A stretch of 64,000 nucleotides of DNA from Oscillospiraceae bacterium. Lineage in GTDB: Bacteria; Bacillota_A; Clostridia; Oscillospirales; Oscillospiraceae. Position numbers and translations under genes: made by a program. The stretch is taken from the NCBI GenBank assembly GCA_017470325.1, contig JAFUES010000030.1, positions 6,492-70,491 on the forward strand, written 5' to 3'. The notes under the pieces are model-generated. The model was not told the DNA's origin. It saw nothing but the letters and a program-made list of their open reading frames with translations, and did no database searches. The number at the start of each line of letters is the position of its first letter. Position 1 is the stretch's first letter. Positions 30,877-40,165 of this stretch are shown here, piece by piece.

Positions 30877-31170
30877 ATGAGAGAACGAGATATAGAAAAA
30901 TGGCTGCGGCACCAGATCGAGGTCATGGGCGGCCAGGCCTTCAAGTTTACCAGCCCTGGGAACGATGGCGTGCCCGATCGTCTCGCCGTTCTTCCTGGTG
31001 GGCTGATCTACTTCATCGAGCTGAAGACTGACAGGGGGCGGCTCACGCCTCTCCAGACATGGCAACAGGACCGGCTCGACGCGCTGGGCTGTCAGGTCCG
31101 AACGATCAGAGGGATGGACGAGGCCAGGGCCTTCATCGAGGAGGTGCAGGATGCAGTACCAAGCGCATGA
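30877..31170 (+). CDS. VRR-NUC nuclease
   Basis: 97 residues of the VRR-NUC family (PF08774), a PD-(D/E)XK fold. The motif GVPDRLAVLPGGLIYFIELK holds the catalytic Asp and the E-x-K pair. I chose the ATG after AGGAGG; an earlier one at 30859 lacks a site. It overlaps the helicase gene by 20 bp. Confidence 0.87.
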   Translation: MRERDIEKWLRHQIEVMGGQAFKFTSPGNDGVPDRLAVLPGGLIYFIELKTDRGRLTPLQTWQQDRLDALGCQVRTIRGMDEARAFIEEVQDAVPSA

Positions 31171-32506
31171 CTACCAGAAGCGGGCGACTGATCTGGTGAT
31201 CAGCACCCCGAAGATCGGTCTCTTTCTGGACATGGGTCTGGGCAAGACCGTCATCACGATGACGGCGATCCAGGAGCTCATGTATGACCGCTTCGAGGTC
31301 TCCCGCGTCCTGGTCATCGCCCCGAAGCGAGTGGCCGAGGACACATGGACAAGGGAGCATGCCAAGTGGGACCACCTGAAAGACCTCCGGATCTCGAAGG
31401 TGCTGGGCAATGAGCAGCAACGGATCCGGGCACTGAGAGCAGACGCCGACATCTATGTGATCGGCCGGGACAACGTGATCTGGTTGATCAACTACTACCA
31501 GGGACTCCGGAAGGGCTGGCCGTTCGACATGATCGTGATCGACGAGCTCTCCAGCTTCAAGAACCCCCAGGCCAAACGCTTCCGGGCACTTCGGAAGGCC
31601 ATGCCCTTCGTGAACAGGGTCGTCGGTCTCACCGGCACGCCCTCACCCAACGGGCTGATGGATCTCTGGGCTGAGGTCTATCTGCTGGACCGGGGCGAAC
31701 GCCTGGGCAATACGCTGGGAGCGTACCGCGAGAAGTACTTCCGGCCGGGGGCGCGGAACGGCTACGTCGTCTATAAGTGGGAGCCCTTCCGGAACGCCCA
31801 GAAAGAGATCGAGGACAAGATCAGCGACATCTGCATCAGCATGAGCGCGGCCGACTACCTGACACTGCCCAAGAGGATCGACAACGTGATCCCGGTGCAG
31901 CTCTCTCCTGAGGAGATGGAGGCCTACAAGCGCATGGAGCGCGACCAGCTCCTCCAGATCGAGGACGACGACATCGCGGCGCTGAACGCGGCGGCCGTCA
32001 TGACCAAGCTCCTCCAGATAGCGAACGGCAGCGTCTATGCGAACGACGGCAAGGTCGTGAAGATCCACGAGGCGAAACTGGAGGCCCTGGCTGAGATCAT
32101 CGACACGACAGACAGCCCGGTCCTGGTCTTCTACAGTTACAAGCACGACCTCGCGTCCATCCAGGGCAAGATCAAAGGCGCGAGGATCCTGGAGAACGAG
32201 CAGGACATCGAGGACTGGAACGCCGGGAAGGTCCAGGTGCTACTGGCTCACCCTGCCAGCGTTGGCTATGGCCTCAACCTTCAGGAGGGCGGCCATGTGA
32301 TCGTGTGGTACGGGCTCACCTGGAGCCTGGAGCTTTACCAGCAGGCAAACGCCAGACTTTACCGGCAGGGCCAGGAGAAGCCGGTGATCATCCACCACCT
32401 GATCGCTGAGGGGACAGCGGACGAGGAGGTCATGGCAGCACTACAGAACAAAGACACAAGCCAGGCGGCCCTTCTGGCAGCACTCAAAGAGAGGAGGGCC
32501 AAGTGA
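31151..32506 (+). CDS. SNF2-family helicase
   Basis: 451 residues. Motif I is DMGLGKT, motif II is IDELSSFKN, motif III is GLTGTPSPNG, and the C-terminal half ends in QANARLYRQGQEKPVIIHHLIAEGT, all standard for phage SNF2/DEAD-box helicases. It follows VRR-NUC, a common pairing in Firmicutes phages. Confidence 0.92.
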   Translation: MQYQAHDYQKRATDLVISTPKIGLFLDMGLGKTVITMTAIQELMYDRFEVSRVLVIAPKRVAEDTWTREHAKWDHLKDLRISKVLGNEQQRIRALRADADIYVIGRDNVIWLINYYQGLRKGWPFDMIVIDELSSFKNPQAKRFRALRKAMPFVNRVVGLTGTPSPNGLMDLWAEVYLLDRGERLGNTLGAYREKYFRPGARNGYVVYKWEPFRNAQKEIEDKISDICISMSAADYLTLPKRIDNVIPVQLSPEEMEAYKRMERDQLLQIEDDDIAALNAAAVMTKLLQIANGSVYANDGKVVKIHEAKLEALAEIIDTTDSPVLVFYSYKHDLASIQGKIKGARILENEQDIEDWNAGKVQVLLAHPASVGYGLNLQEGGHVIVWYGLTWSLELYQQANARLYRQGQEKPVIIHHLIAEGTADEEVMAALQNKDTSQAALLAALKERRAK

Positions 32507-32682
32507 ACGCGGAAGGCTATCCAGACCCAACGGCCGACAAGGCCATCAAGAGGGCCGACAAAGCGCCGGAGCAGGTCAGCGAGCTGATCAGAACGATCAA
32601 AGCCGTGGCGGCTCTGGCCGGTTACGAGATAACGAACAGGATCTACCTGAAGGATCAGAAAACGGGGAGGAAATATAAATGA
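32503..32682 (+). CDS. Small protein with GTG start, unknown
   Basis: 59 residues (MNAEGYPDPTADKAIKRADK at the start), beginning with GTG overlapping the helicase stop and ending in an ATGA overlap with the next gene. GAGGAGGG lies just before it. The coupling at both ends supports it as real. Similar short proteins occur between helicase and DUF4406 genes in clostridial phages. Confidence 0.72.
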   Translation: MNAEGYPDPTADKAIKRADKAPEQVSELIRTIKAVAALAGYEITNRIYLKDQKTGRKYK

Positions 32683-33023
32683 TCGGATATTTAAGCGGGC
32701 CAATAACAGGCAACCCTGACTACAAGAAGCAGTTCGCCTGGTCAGCGAAACAGCTCACGCGCATGGGCTATGACGTCATCAATCCGGCCGCGCTCTCTCA
32801 GGTCGTCCCGATCGAGGAGCTGAGCTACGACCAGATCATGGAGATCGACATGCTCCTGCTCTCGAAGGCTGACTACCTGATCCAGCTGCCGGGCTGGGAA
32901 AACAGCAGAGGAGCCAACAGGGAGCTGGGCTATGCACAGGCCACCGACAAGATCGTGGTCTCACTGGAGTCTCTGCTGAAGGAAGGGAGGGATCACGCCT
33001 ATGGACCTACAAAGCACTTTTGA
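32679..33023 (+). CDS. DUF4406 protein
   Basis: 114 residues of DUF4406 (PF14359), with the nucleoside 2-deoxyribosyltransferase-like fold: YLSGPITG at the start, DVINPA in the middle, and LPGWENSRGANRELGYA. Likely acts on nucleotides. Overlaps the next gene by 23 bp. Confidence 0.85.
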   Translation: MIGYLSGPITGNPDYKKQFAWSAKQLTRMGYDVINPAALSQVVPIEELSYDQIMEIDMLLLSKADYLIQLPGWENSRGANRELGYAQATDKIVVSLESLLKEGRDHAYGPTKHF

Positions 33024-33420
33024 CTACCTGATGCAGATCCGCAAGAAGGAGTACGCCATCAAGCGGAAAGAGCTGCGATGCGAGGAGCTGCGGAGCTGTC
33101 TCGGTGCCAGGGCGATCCGGTACGACATCGACAGGGTGCAATCGACACCGGCCGACAAGGTCAGCGAGATAATCACCAAAGTGGTCGATCTGGAGGCACA
33201 GATCGAACAGCTGAAAGAAGAGAAGGCCCTGCTGATCATCGAGATCGGCGACGCCATAGAACGCCTGGAGGACGACAACGAGAAGACCGTCCTGGCGGAG
33301 TTTTACATCGGCCGGGTGCCGATGGCCCAAGTGGCTGAGATCATCAACTACAGCGTCCGGAGGACGTACTACTTCCGGAAGCAAGGTGTCATACACCTGG
33401 GGGAGGTGCTGGATGGATAA
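33001..33420 (+). CDS. ArpU / sigma-like late regulator
   Basis: 139 residues, helical, with a C-terminal helix-turn-helix (MAQVAEIINYSVRRTYYFRK) as in ArpU and DUF1492 phage regulators. Sitting last in the early module and ahead of the packaging genes, it probably turns on late transcription. Confidence 0.75.
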   Translation: MDLQSTFDYLMQIRKKEYAIKRKELRCEELRSCLGARAIRYDIDRVQSTPADKVSEIITKVVDLEAQIEQLKEEKALLIIEIGDAIERLEDDNEKTVLAEFYIGRVPMAQVAEIINYSVRRTYYFRKQGVIHLGEVLDG

Positions 33421-34169
33421 CTTCAAACTATATCAAGGCGACTGCCTGGAGCTCCTGAGACAGATCGAGCCCGCCAGCATCGATCTGGTGCTGGCGGATC
33501 CGCCCTACTCCTCCGGAGGCACTCATGCGGGAGACAGGAAGGCCAGCACCACGGCCAAGTACACGGACAGCGACTTCAACGGAGCCGCCAAGCTCCCGCC
33601 CTTCTCCGGCGACAACATGGACCAGCGGAGCTTCACGGCCTTCATGCGATGGGTGTGCAGCGAGCTGAGACAGAAAACGAAGGAGGGGGGGGATCCTGGA
33701 GATGTTCGTGGACTGGCGCAACCTCCCCGCGATGACCGACGCCGTCCAGATGGCGGGCTGGGTCTGGCGCGGGATCTGCGTCTGGGACAAGGGCATCAGC
33801 AGGAACCAGCCGGGACGCTTCCGGAACGACTGCGAGTACATAGTCTGGGCCAGCAACGGCGACATGCCGATCGACTGGAAGGCCGCCAAGGGCACCAAGG
33901 CCATGCCGGGCGTGTACCGGGTGCCGATCGTGGCACCAAAACAGAGACAGCACCAGACGGAGAAACCGGTCGAGCTGCTGGAGGGTCTTCTGGCCATTGC
34001 ACCTGCAGACGGGCTGGTCCTGGATGCTTTCATGGGATCCGGCAGCACTGGAGTGGCTTGCATGAATACCGGTAGGCGCTTCATCGGCATCGAGCTCAAT
34101 GGCCAGTACTTCGAGACCGCCAAGCGGAGGATCCAGGAAGCGAACGAGCGAGCGCTGGAGGACTTCTGA
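33413..34169 (+). pseudogene. DNA methyltransferase split by a G8 tract
   Basis: The first part, from the ATG at 33413, carries motif IV (LADPPYSSGG). The second part, from about 33694 in another frame, carries the SAM-binding motif LDAFMGSGSTG near its end. Order IV before I marks a beta-class N4-cytosine or N6-adenine enzyme of about 251 residues. The run of eight G at 33685-33692 shifts the frame; seven G would join the parts as KEGGILEMFVDW. Either an off state of a phase-variable gene, slippage-dependent expression, or an assembly indel. Confidence 0.85.
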
Positions 34170-34185
34170 TCAAAGTCGGCAAACA

Positions 34186-34212
34186 TTGCAAAAATAATCG
34201 TGATATTATGAT
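34186..34212 (+). promoter_or_regulatory. Possible late promoter before the terminase genes
   Basis: TTGCAA (34186-34191) and TATGAT (34207-34212) are separated by 15 bp, short of the ideal 17. Upstream of the packaging operon and after the ArpU-like gene, a weak activator-dependent promoter is plausible. Confidence 0.35.
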
Positions 34213-34226
34213 AGCGTGGAACGTGT

Positions 34227-34262
34227 GAGAGCAGGCGAAGGATCGCCTGCTCTCTTCCGTTT
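34227..34262 (+). terminator. Strong hairpin before the terminase small subunit
   Basis: A perfect 12-bp stem GAGAGCAGGCGA / TCGCCTGCTCTC (34227-34238, 34243-34254) with an AGGA tetraloop is followed by TTCCGTTTT. It probably ends the early transcript. Because it abuts the terminase small-subunit gene, a packaging-site role is an alternative. Confidence 0.7.
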
Positions 34263-34296
34263 TCCCAAAACTCGAATAAAGCGAGGAGGTGAGGTC

Positions 34297-34989
34297 GTGC
34301 CAAGGGCGAAGAACGCGAAGGCGGACGAGGCCCTGGCTCTATACAGACAAGGCCTCAAACTCGTGGAAATAGCGGCAAAGCTGGAAGTTCCTGAGGGCAC
34401 GGTCCGCCGCTGGAAATGTACCCACGACTGGGACGGCAAGAAAAGCGAGCGTTCGGAAAAGAAAAAAGCGAGCGTTCGGAAACGCGGCGGGCAACCGGGC
34501 AATAAAAACGCCAAGCAAAACAGAGGGCCGGAGAAGTTCGGCTTTTACAACAAATACCTGCCGGAGGAGACGTTGGAGATCTTCGGGGAGATCGCGGACG
34601 CTGATCCGCTGGATCTTCTCTGGGATCAGATCCGCTTCTCCTACACGGCCATCGTGAGGGCCCAGAAGATCGCCTACGTCAAGGATCAACAGGACAAGAC
34701 GATCGAGAAGATCGAGGAAAAGGACGGAAACGTCAGCGGCGAGCGCTGGGAGGTGCAGGAGGCCTGGGACAAGCAGGCCAACTTCATGAAGGCCCAGGCG
34801 CGGGCGATGGACACCCTTCGGGGCCTGATCAAACAATACACCGAGATGCTGCGGGAACGCGGCGACACTGCCACCGAGGAACAGAAGCTCCGGCTCGAAC
34901 TTCTGCGGGCTAAGCTCGGCAGCGGCTCCGGTGAGATCAAAAAGGTGACTATCATCAATGACACCAAGCAACGAGATCCGGATCAGTGA
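34297..34989 (+). CDS. terS: Terminase small subunit
   Basis: 230 residues from a GTG preceded by GGAGG at 34284-34288; an in-frame ATG at 34216 sits ahead of the hairpin and is unlikely. The N-terminal helix-turn-helix (YRQGLKLVEIAAKLEVPEGTV) resembles XtmA/YqaS-type small subunits, which recognise the packaging site. A helical oligomerisation region follows. It overlaps the large subunit by 32 bp. Confidence 0.82.
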   Translation: MPRAKNAKADEALALYRQGLKLVEIAAKLEVPEGTVRRWKCTHDWDGKKSERSEKKKASVRKRGGQPGNKNAKQNRGPEKFGFYNKYLPEETLEIFGEIADADPLDLLWDQIRFSYTAIVRAQKIAYVKDQQDKTIEKIEEKDGNVSGERWEVQEAWDKQANFMKAQARAMDTLRGLIKQYTEMLRERGDTATEEQKLRLELLRAKLGSGSGEIKKVTIINDTKQRDPDQ

Positions 34990-36328
34990 CCTGATCATTC
35001 CGAAGTTCTGGGACGTGTTCAACGATGAAGAGCACACCCACAAGATCCTGACCTCTGGCCGAGCCGGGACGAAGTCCTCAGAGGCAGCGATCGAGACGGT
35101 CTTCAAGACCGTGCAGGACGTTGACGGCAGCGCCGTCGTCATCCGGAAGCGCCACAACAAGCTCCGGAAGACTGTGTACAAAGAGATCAAGAGAGCGATC
35201 AAGAGGCTGGGCCTCGACGAGCGCCTCTTCAAGATCACCGTGAGCCCGATGGAGGTCACGTTCCTGGAGAACGGGAACACGATCTACTTCACCGGCTCCG
35301 ACAACATAGACGACACCAAGGGCATCATCGACGAGAGCAAGCCGATCAAGCTGGTCATGATCGACGAGGTGAACGAGTTCTTCGAGCAGGGCGAAGGCGA
35401 GGACGAGCTTCAGAACATCGAGGCGACCTTCATCAGAGGCAACGACGAAGGCTTCCAGATGCTCTACCTCTACAACCCGCCCAAGAACCCGAACGCTCCG
35501 GTCGTCCAGTGGACCCGCAAGATGGAGCAGCGCCCCGACTGCATCCACGTCCATGTGGACTACAGAGACGTGCCGGAGGCCTGGATCGGCCGGAAGCTCC
35601 TGGAGTCGGCCGAGATCCTGCGGCAGATCGACGAGCGCCAGTGGCGCTGGCTCTGGCTGGGCCTCTCGATCGGCGTGGACGAGCTGATCTACTACATGTT
35701 CGGCGGCAAGAACGTCGCCAGGACGAAGGAGGAAGCCTTCCCGCTGATCGGCGTGGGCGTCGACTACGGCCAGCAGAACGCCACCACCTACCAGGCGGCC
35801 GGTCTCAACATGACCAAGCACCGGCTGGAGGGCCTGGCGGAGTACTATCACAGCGGCAGAGAGTCCGGGACACAGAAGAGCCCCGGCAAGTACGCGGAGG
35901 ACTTCGTGGCCTTCCTGGACGATCTCCACGAGGCGTACAGCTGCAACAGCTTCTACGTCTTCATCGACCCGTCTGCTGCGGGCCTGGCGGAGGAGATCAA
36001 GCGAGCGGTCCGGGGCTGCGGCTACAGCGTCCGGCTCCGGGACGCACAGAACGACGTCGCCCTGGGGATCTCCAGGGTGCAGAAGCTCCTCACCTTTGGG
36101 ATGCTCACGATCTCCCCGAAGCAGGAGAACGCCCGGCGCGAGTTCGGGCTCTATGAATACGACAAGAAAAGCATCGAGCGAGGCCAGGAGAAGCCGGTCA
36201 AGGAGAATGACCACTGCATGGACGCGATCCGCTACCTGGTGATGGGTCTCTGGTCGAAGCTGAAGCACTACCTCCCGGTGCAGGACAAAGAGGAGGAGAA
36301 CAACGAAGAAGCGGAGGGAATAATCTGA
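34958..36328 (+). CDS. terL: Terminase large subunit
   Basis: 456 residues. ATPase: Walker A-like TSGRAGTKSS (about 28-37) and Walker B KLVMIDEVNEF (about 128-138). Nuclease: VGVDYGQQNATTYQ (about 263) and FYVFIDPSAAGLA (about 335), giving the metal-binding aspartates. It drives DNA into the prohead through the portal encoded next. Confidence 0.93.
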   Translation: MTPSNEIRISDLIIPKFWDVFNDEEHTHKILTSGRAGTKSSEAAIETVFKTVQDVDGSAVVIRKRHNKLRKTVYKEIKRAIKRLGLDERLFKITVSPMEVTFLENGNTIYFTGSDNIDDTKGIIDESKPIKLVMIDEVNEFFEQGEGEDELQNIEATFIRGNDEGFQMLYLYNPPKNPNAPVVQWTRKMEQRPDCIHVHVDYRDVPEAWIGRKLLESAEILRQIDERQWRWLWLGLSIGVDELIYYMFGGKNVARTKEEAFPLIGVGVDYGQQNATTYQAAGLNMTKHRLEGLAEYYHSGRESGTQKSPGKYAEDFVAFLDDLHEAYSCNSFYVFIDPSAAGLAEEIKRAVRGCGYSVRLRDAQNDVALGISRVQKLLTFGMLTISPKQENARREFGLYEYDKKSIERGQEKPVKENDHCMDAIRYLVMGLWSKLKHYLPVQDKEEENNEEAEGII

Positions 36329-36329
36329 A

Positions 36330-37778
36330 ATGAATATCTTTGAATACTTCAAAAAGAAGGGCATCGACACCCTCGACAGCTCCTTCTACAGCAAGATCGA
36401 CATGTGGGACAGCTGGTACAGGTCGAACGTGAAGAAGTTCCACCAGTACCGGATCTACCACGGCGCGAGCCACTACGAGCGCTGCCATCGGAAAAGCCTG
36501 GGCATGGCCAAGAAGATCTGCGAGGACATCAGCGACCTGCTCCTGAACGAGAAGGTCAAGATCACGATCAAGGATCCGGCGACGGACGCCTTCGTGGAGA
36601 GAGTCCTGGAGGGCGCCAACTTCACCGTGCAGGGCAACGAGTACCAGGAGCGCAAGGCGGCCTGCGGGACCGTGGCCTACGTCCCCTACCTCACCAACAT
36701 GGTCCTGGATGAAGAGGGCCGCGTGGTCTCTGCTGAGGTGAAGCTGGACTACGTCGTGGCGAAGAACATCTTCCCGACAGCCTGGGAGAATTCCAGGGTC
36801 ACGGAGGTGATCTTCGTCTTTGAGAAGACCTACAAGCGCAAGAAGTACGCCCAGTTCCAGCACCACAAGCTGGAGCCCTGGACGGGTGAGAACGGCGAGG
36901 ACCTGGGCTTCCAGTACGTCATCGAGAACACGGTCGTCCTCTGCTCTTCCGGATCCGGCAGGGAGCTGACGCCGGAGGAGTGGAACGAGATCCCGCACTT
37001 CGAGGGACTGGCTGCCAGAGTCGAGACTGGCAGCGACCAGCCTCAGTTCGTGATCGACAAGCTGAACATCGCCAACAATGTCGACGAGGACGACAGCAAC
37101 CCGATGGGGATCAGCCTCTTCGCCAACAGCATCGACGTCCTGGCCAAGATCGACATCGAGTACGACAGCTACGCGAACGAGTTCACCATGGGCAGGAAGA
37201 GGATCTTCGTCGCTCCGGAAATGCTGACCGACGCCAACGGCGGCCAGGTCTTCGATCCGGACGACTCCGTCTTCTACCAGCTGCCGGAGGACTACTTCAA
37301 GGACACCAAGGAAGCCATGCACGAGGTCAACATGAGCCTCAGGGTGCAGGAGCATGAGGACGCCATCAACAACGACCTCAACCTCCTCTCCTTCAAGTGC
37401 GGCTTCGGCACCCAGTACTACCGGTTCGAGAGGGGCGCGGTCGCAACGGCCACTCAGGTGATCAGCGAGAACTCCGACATGTACCGGACGATCTGCAAGC
37501 ACGAGATCATCCTGGAGGACGTGCTGAAGGATCTGATCCGCTGCATCATCCGCCTGGGCCAGACGGCCAACGTGCCGGACCTGGTGCTGGAGACCGACAT
37601 CACCATCGACTTCGACGACTCCATCATCGAAGACAAGCAGACAGAAAGACAGGAAGACCGCCAGGACGTGGCCATGGGCGTCATGAGCCCGGAGGAATAC
37701 CGCGCCAAGTGGTACGGGGAGACCGTGGAGATCGCGGCCACCAAGATCCCGGACCAGTCTGGCGGGATCCTGATGTAA
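36330..37778 (+). CDS. Portal protein (SPP1 gp6-like)
   Basis: 482 residues, directly after the large terminase. The N-terminal half (WYRSNVKKFHQYRIYHG, GMAKKICEDISDLLLNEKV) and the later FKCGFGTQYYRFERGAVATATQ are characteristic of SPP1-type portals in Firmicutes phages. It forms the dodecameric ring at one head vertex. Confidence 0.88.
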   Translation: MNIFEYFKKKGIDTLDSSFYSKIDMWDSWYRSNVKKFHQYRIYHGASHYERCHRKSLGMAKKICEDISDLLLNEKVKITIKDPATDAFVERVLEGANFTVQGNEYQERKAACGTVAYVPYLTNMVLDEEGRVVSAEVKLDYVVAKNIFPTAWENSRVTEVIFVFEKTYKRKKYAQFQHHKLEPWTGENGEDLGFQYVIENTVVLCSSGSGRELTPEEWNEIPHFEGLAARVETGSDQPQFVIDKLNIANNVDEDDSNPMGISLFANSIDVLAKIDIEYDSYANEFTMGRKRIFVAPEMLTDANGGQVFDPDDSVFYQLPEDYFKDTKEAMHEVNMSLRVQEHEDAINNDLNLLSFKCGFGTQYYRFERGAVATATQVISENSDMYRTICKHEIILEDVLKDLIRCIIRLGQTANVPDLVLETDITIDFDDSIIEDKQTERQEDRQDVAMGVMSPEEYRAKWYGETVEIAATKIPDQSGGILM

Positions 37779-37781
37779 TCA

Positions 37782-39113
37782 ATGGACGAGAGCTACAGCA
37801 GCCTGCTGGCTGAGGGCATCGAGAAGAAATACCGGCAGCTGGAGATGGAGATCATGGAGGACATCGTCCGAAGGATCCAGAAGGCCGGGACGATCACCGA
37901 CTCAGCCGACTGGCAGATCAACCGCCTCCGGATCCTGGGCACAACCAACCAGGAGATCGAGGCCATGATCCGGAGGGCCGTCCAGGGGAACGAGGAAGAG
38001 GTCCGGCGCCTCTACATGGAGGTCATCGAGCGGGAGTACACCCGCGACAAGGAGCTCTACGAGAAGACCGGCAAGGACTTCATCCCCTACGAGCAGAACC
38101 CGGAGCTCCAGCAGATCACGGACGCCCTGGTGGATCAGTCCACCACGGAGCTCTACAACATCACCAAGAGCACCGGCTTCATGATTGACATGGGCGGCAG
38201 CTCCGGCAGGGTCTTCACGCCCCTGGCTGACGTCTACAACGGCTACCTGGACGACGCCATCACTGGCATGGCCAACGGGGCCTACGACTACAACACGCTG
38301 ATCCGGCGCATGGTCTCCCAGATGACCAGCTCCGGGCTGAGGACGGACCACGTCTTCAAGAACGAGAACGGCGGAGACTGGGGCATCGACTACGCGAGCG
38401 GCTGGCACAACCGGATCGACGTGGCAGCGCGTCGCGCTCTGCTCACCGGCTTCGGCCAGCTGGCCAGCCAGGTCACGAGCATGAACGCCCAGCGCCTCGG
38501 CACCAACCTCTTCGAGGTCTCCTGGCACCCGGGCGCCCGTCTCTCCCATACGGTCTGGCAGGGCAAGGTCTACACCAAGGAAGAGCTGACGAGCAAGTGC
38601 GGCCTGGGCACCGGTCCGGGTCTCTGCGGCTGGAACTGCCGCCACAACTACTACCCGTTCATCCCTGGCGTGAGCCAGCGGAACTGGTCAGACGAGTGGC
38701 TGGATCAGATGAACGCCAAGGAGAACGCGCCGAAGAAGTTCCGGGGCAAGGAGTACACGACCTACGAGGCCACCCAGAAGCAGCGGCAGATGGAGACGGC
38801 CATGAGGGCCCGGCGTGAGCAGGTGCAGCTCCTCAGGAAGGGCGACGCGGATCCGGACGACATCCTAACAGCCCGGTGCAAATACCAGGCCCAGCTTGAC
38901 GAGTACAAGCGCTTCAGCGCTGCCATGGGCCTCGAAGAACAGACGGAGCGGATTTACACAGGCCGGACCCGTGGCCGGATCTCTCCCTCTCCTCAGGCAT
39001 ACGCAAAGTGGCAGATGGAGCAGGCCGAGAAGGCCGCCAACCGTGCCAGGGAGAAGGCCGAGCGGCAGCGTCGGGCGGATATGGACGCCGCCCAGAAGGG
39101 AGGCACAACATGA
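37782..39113 (+). CDS. Phage minor capsid protein 2 (MuF-like), complete
   Basis: 443 residues, just after the portal gene, where MuF/gp7-like head proteins sit. Residues about 1-120 are helical, about 200-320 form the conserved Phage_min_cap2 core (FGQLASQVTSMNAQRLG, then CGWNCRH), and the tail is charged and helical. Such proteins enter the head and may be injected. This gene spans the joint between the unique part of the window and the second copy. Confidence 0.87.
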   Translation: MDESYSSLLAEGIEKKYRQLEMEIMEDIVRRIQKAGTITDSADWQINRLRILGTTNQEIEAMIRRAVQGNEEEVRRLYMEVIEREYTRDKELYEKTGKDFIPYEQNPELQQITDALVDQSTTELYNITKSTGFMIDMGGSSGRVFTPLADVYNGYLDDAITGMANGAYDYNTLIRRMVSQMTSSGLRTDHVFKNENGGDWGIDYASGWHNRIDVAARRALLTGFGQLASQVTSMNAQRLGTNLFEVSWHPGARLSHTVWQGKVYTKEELTSKCGLGTGPGLCGWNCRHNYYPFIPGVSQRNWSDEWLDQMNAKENAPKKFRGKEYTTYEATQKQRQMETAMRARREQVQLLRKGDADPDDILTARCKYQAQLDEYKRFSAAMGLEEQTERIYTGRTRGRISPSPQAYAKWQMEQAEKAANRAREKAERQRRADMDAAQKGGTT

Positions 39114-39406
39114 TCAAGGTCCACCTGGATCTTCACACGATAACGGTCCATGGGCACGCGCCCCGGCCGGAGAACACGGAGCCCGGCCAGAATATCGTCT
39201 GCGCTGCGGTCTCCGCTCTCACCCTCACCCTGATCGAAGGCCTGGAGGCCATCGCGGGCATGAGGATCGAGACGGTCGAGGAGCCTGGCAACGTCCGGAT
39301 CGTATGGATGACCACCAACGAGATCGGCAAGGCCCTGATCGACACCTGGTACATCGGGATCACCCGGATCCAGGACAGCTACCCGAACACAATCACGATA
39401 ATTTGA
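39110..39406 (+). CDS. prp: Prp-type cysteine protease, second copy
   Basis: Identical translation to the gene at 669-965. Here the upstream MuF gene is complete, which confirms the ATGA coupling. Confidence 0.88.
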   Translation: MIKVHLDLHTITVHGHAPRPENTEPGQNIVCAAVSALTLTLIEGLEAIAGMRIETVEEPGNVRIVWMTTNEIGKALIDTWYIGITRIQDSYPNTITII

Positions 39407-39505
39407 GCGCCCCCTCGTCCCGGGCGCTTTAATTATGGCCGGACAGCTCTGCCTTAATGAGCCGGAACGTGTTCACGCACACTACAAAAACGGAGGAATA
39501 GAAAC

Positions 39506-40141
39506 ATGATCAAGAAACACTTCGACCTTCAGCTCTTCGACGACGGCGGTCAGAGCGGCTCTGGCAGTGCCCAGGGTGGAACAGCCGGGACTGGTGACGG
39601 CGGCCAGGCAGGAAGCGCCGGGAACAACGGAAACGGCAGCGGCGGCTCCTACAGCTTCCAGCAGGCGGAAGAGATCGCGAACGCCAGGGCACAGAGAGCC
39701 GAGAAGGCAGCCCTCGCGTCCTACTTCAAACAGCAGGGCATGAGCGAGGACGAAGTGTCCAAGGCCATCGCGGCCTATAAAGCCCAGCAGGCGGCCAGCA
39801 AGCCGGACGCCAGCAAGATCACCAAAGAGCGCGACGACGCGCTCGCCGAACTGGCAGCACTGAAGAACAGCAACGCGCTCCGCTCCAAGGGCGTGCGCGA
39901 GGAGGATCTGGACTATGTCATGTTCAAGATCGGCGCCCTCATGAAAGAGGACGACAAGCTCGACTTCGACAAGGCTGCCGCCAAGTACCTGAAAGACAAC
40001 CCGCGCTTCACGGCGTCCGGGGGTGGCTCGTACAGAGTAAAGACCGGGACGGACAGCTCCGGCCAGGGCGGAAGCTCCGGCCAGCAGGGCAACGACTCGA
40101 TCAACAACGCCATCCGGAAGGCCATCAGGCGCACATACTGA
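39506..40141 (+). CDS. Scaffold protein, second copy
   Basis: Identical translation to 1065-1700, with the same FDLQLF Prp motif. Confidence 0.8.
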   Translation: MIKKHFDLQLFDDGGQSGSGSAQGGTAGTGDGGQAGSAGNNGNGSGGSYSFQQAEEIANARAQRAEKAALASYFKQQGMSEDEVSKAIAAYKAQQAASKPDASKITKERDDALAELAALKNSNALRSKGVREEDLDYVMFKIGALMKEDDKLDFDKAAAKYLKDNPRFTASGGGSYRVKTGTDSSGQGGSSGQQGNDSINNAIRKAIRRTY

Positions 40142-40165
40142 TCAACATTATGGAGGTATAACACA

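Noticed and set aside
34216..34296. Earlier ATG start for the terminase small subunit
   Set aside because: The start lies upstream of a 12-bp hairpin and lacks a ribosome site, whereas the GTG at 34297 has GGAGG well placed.
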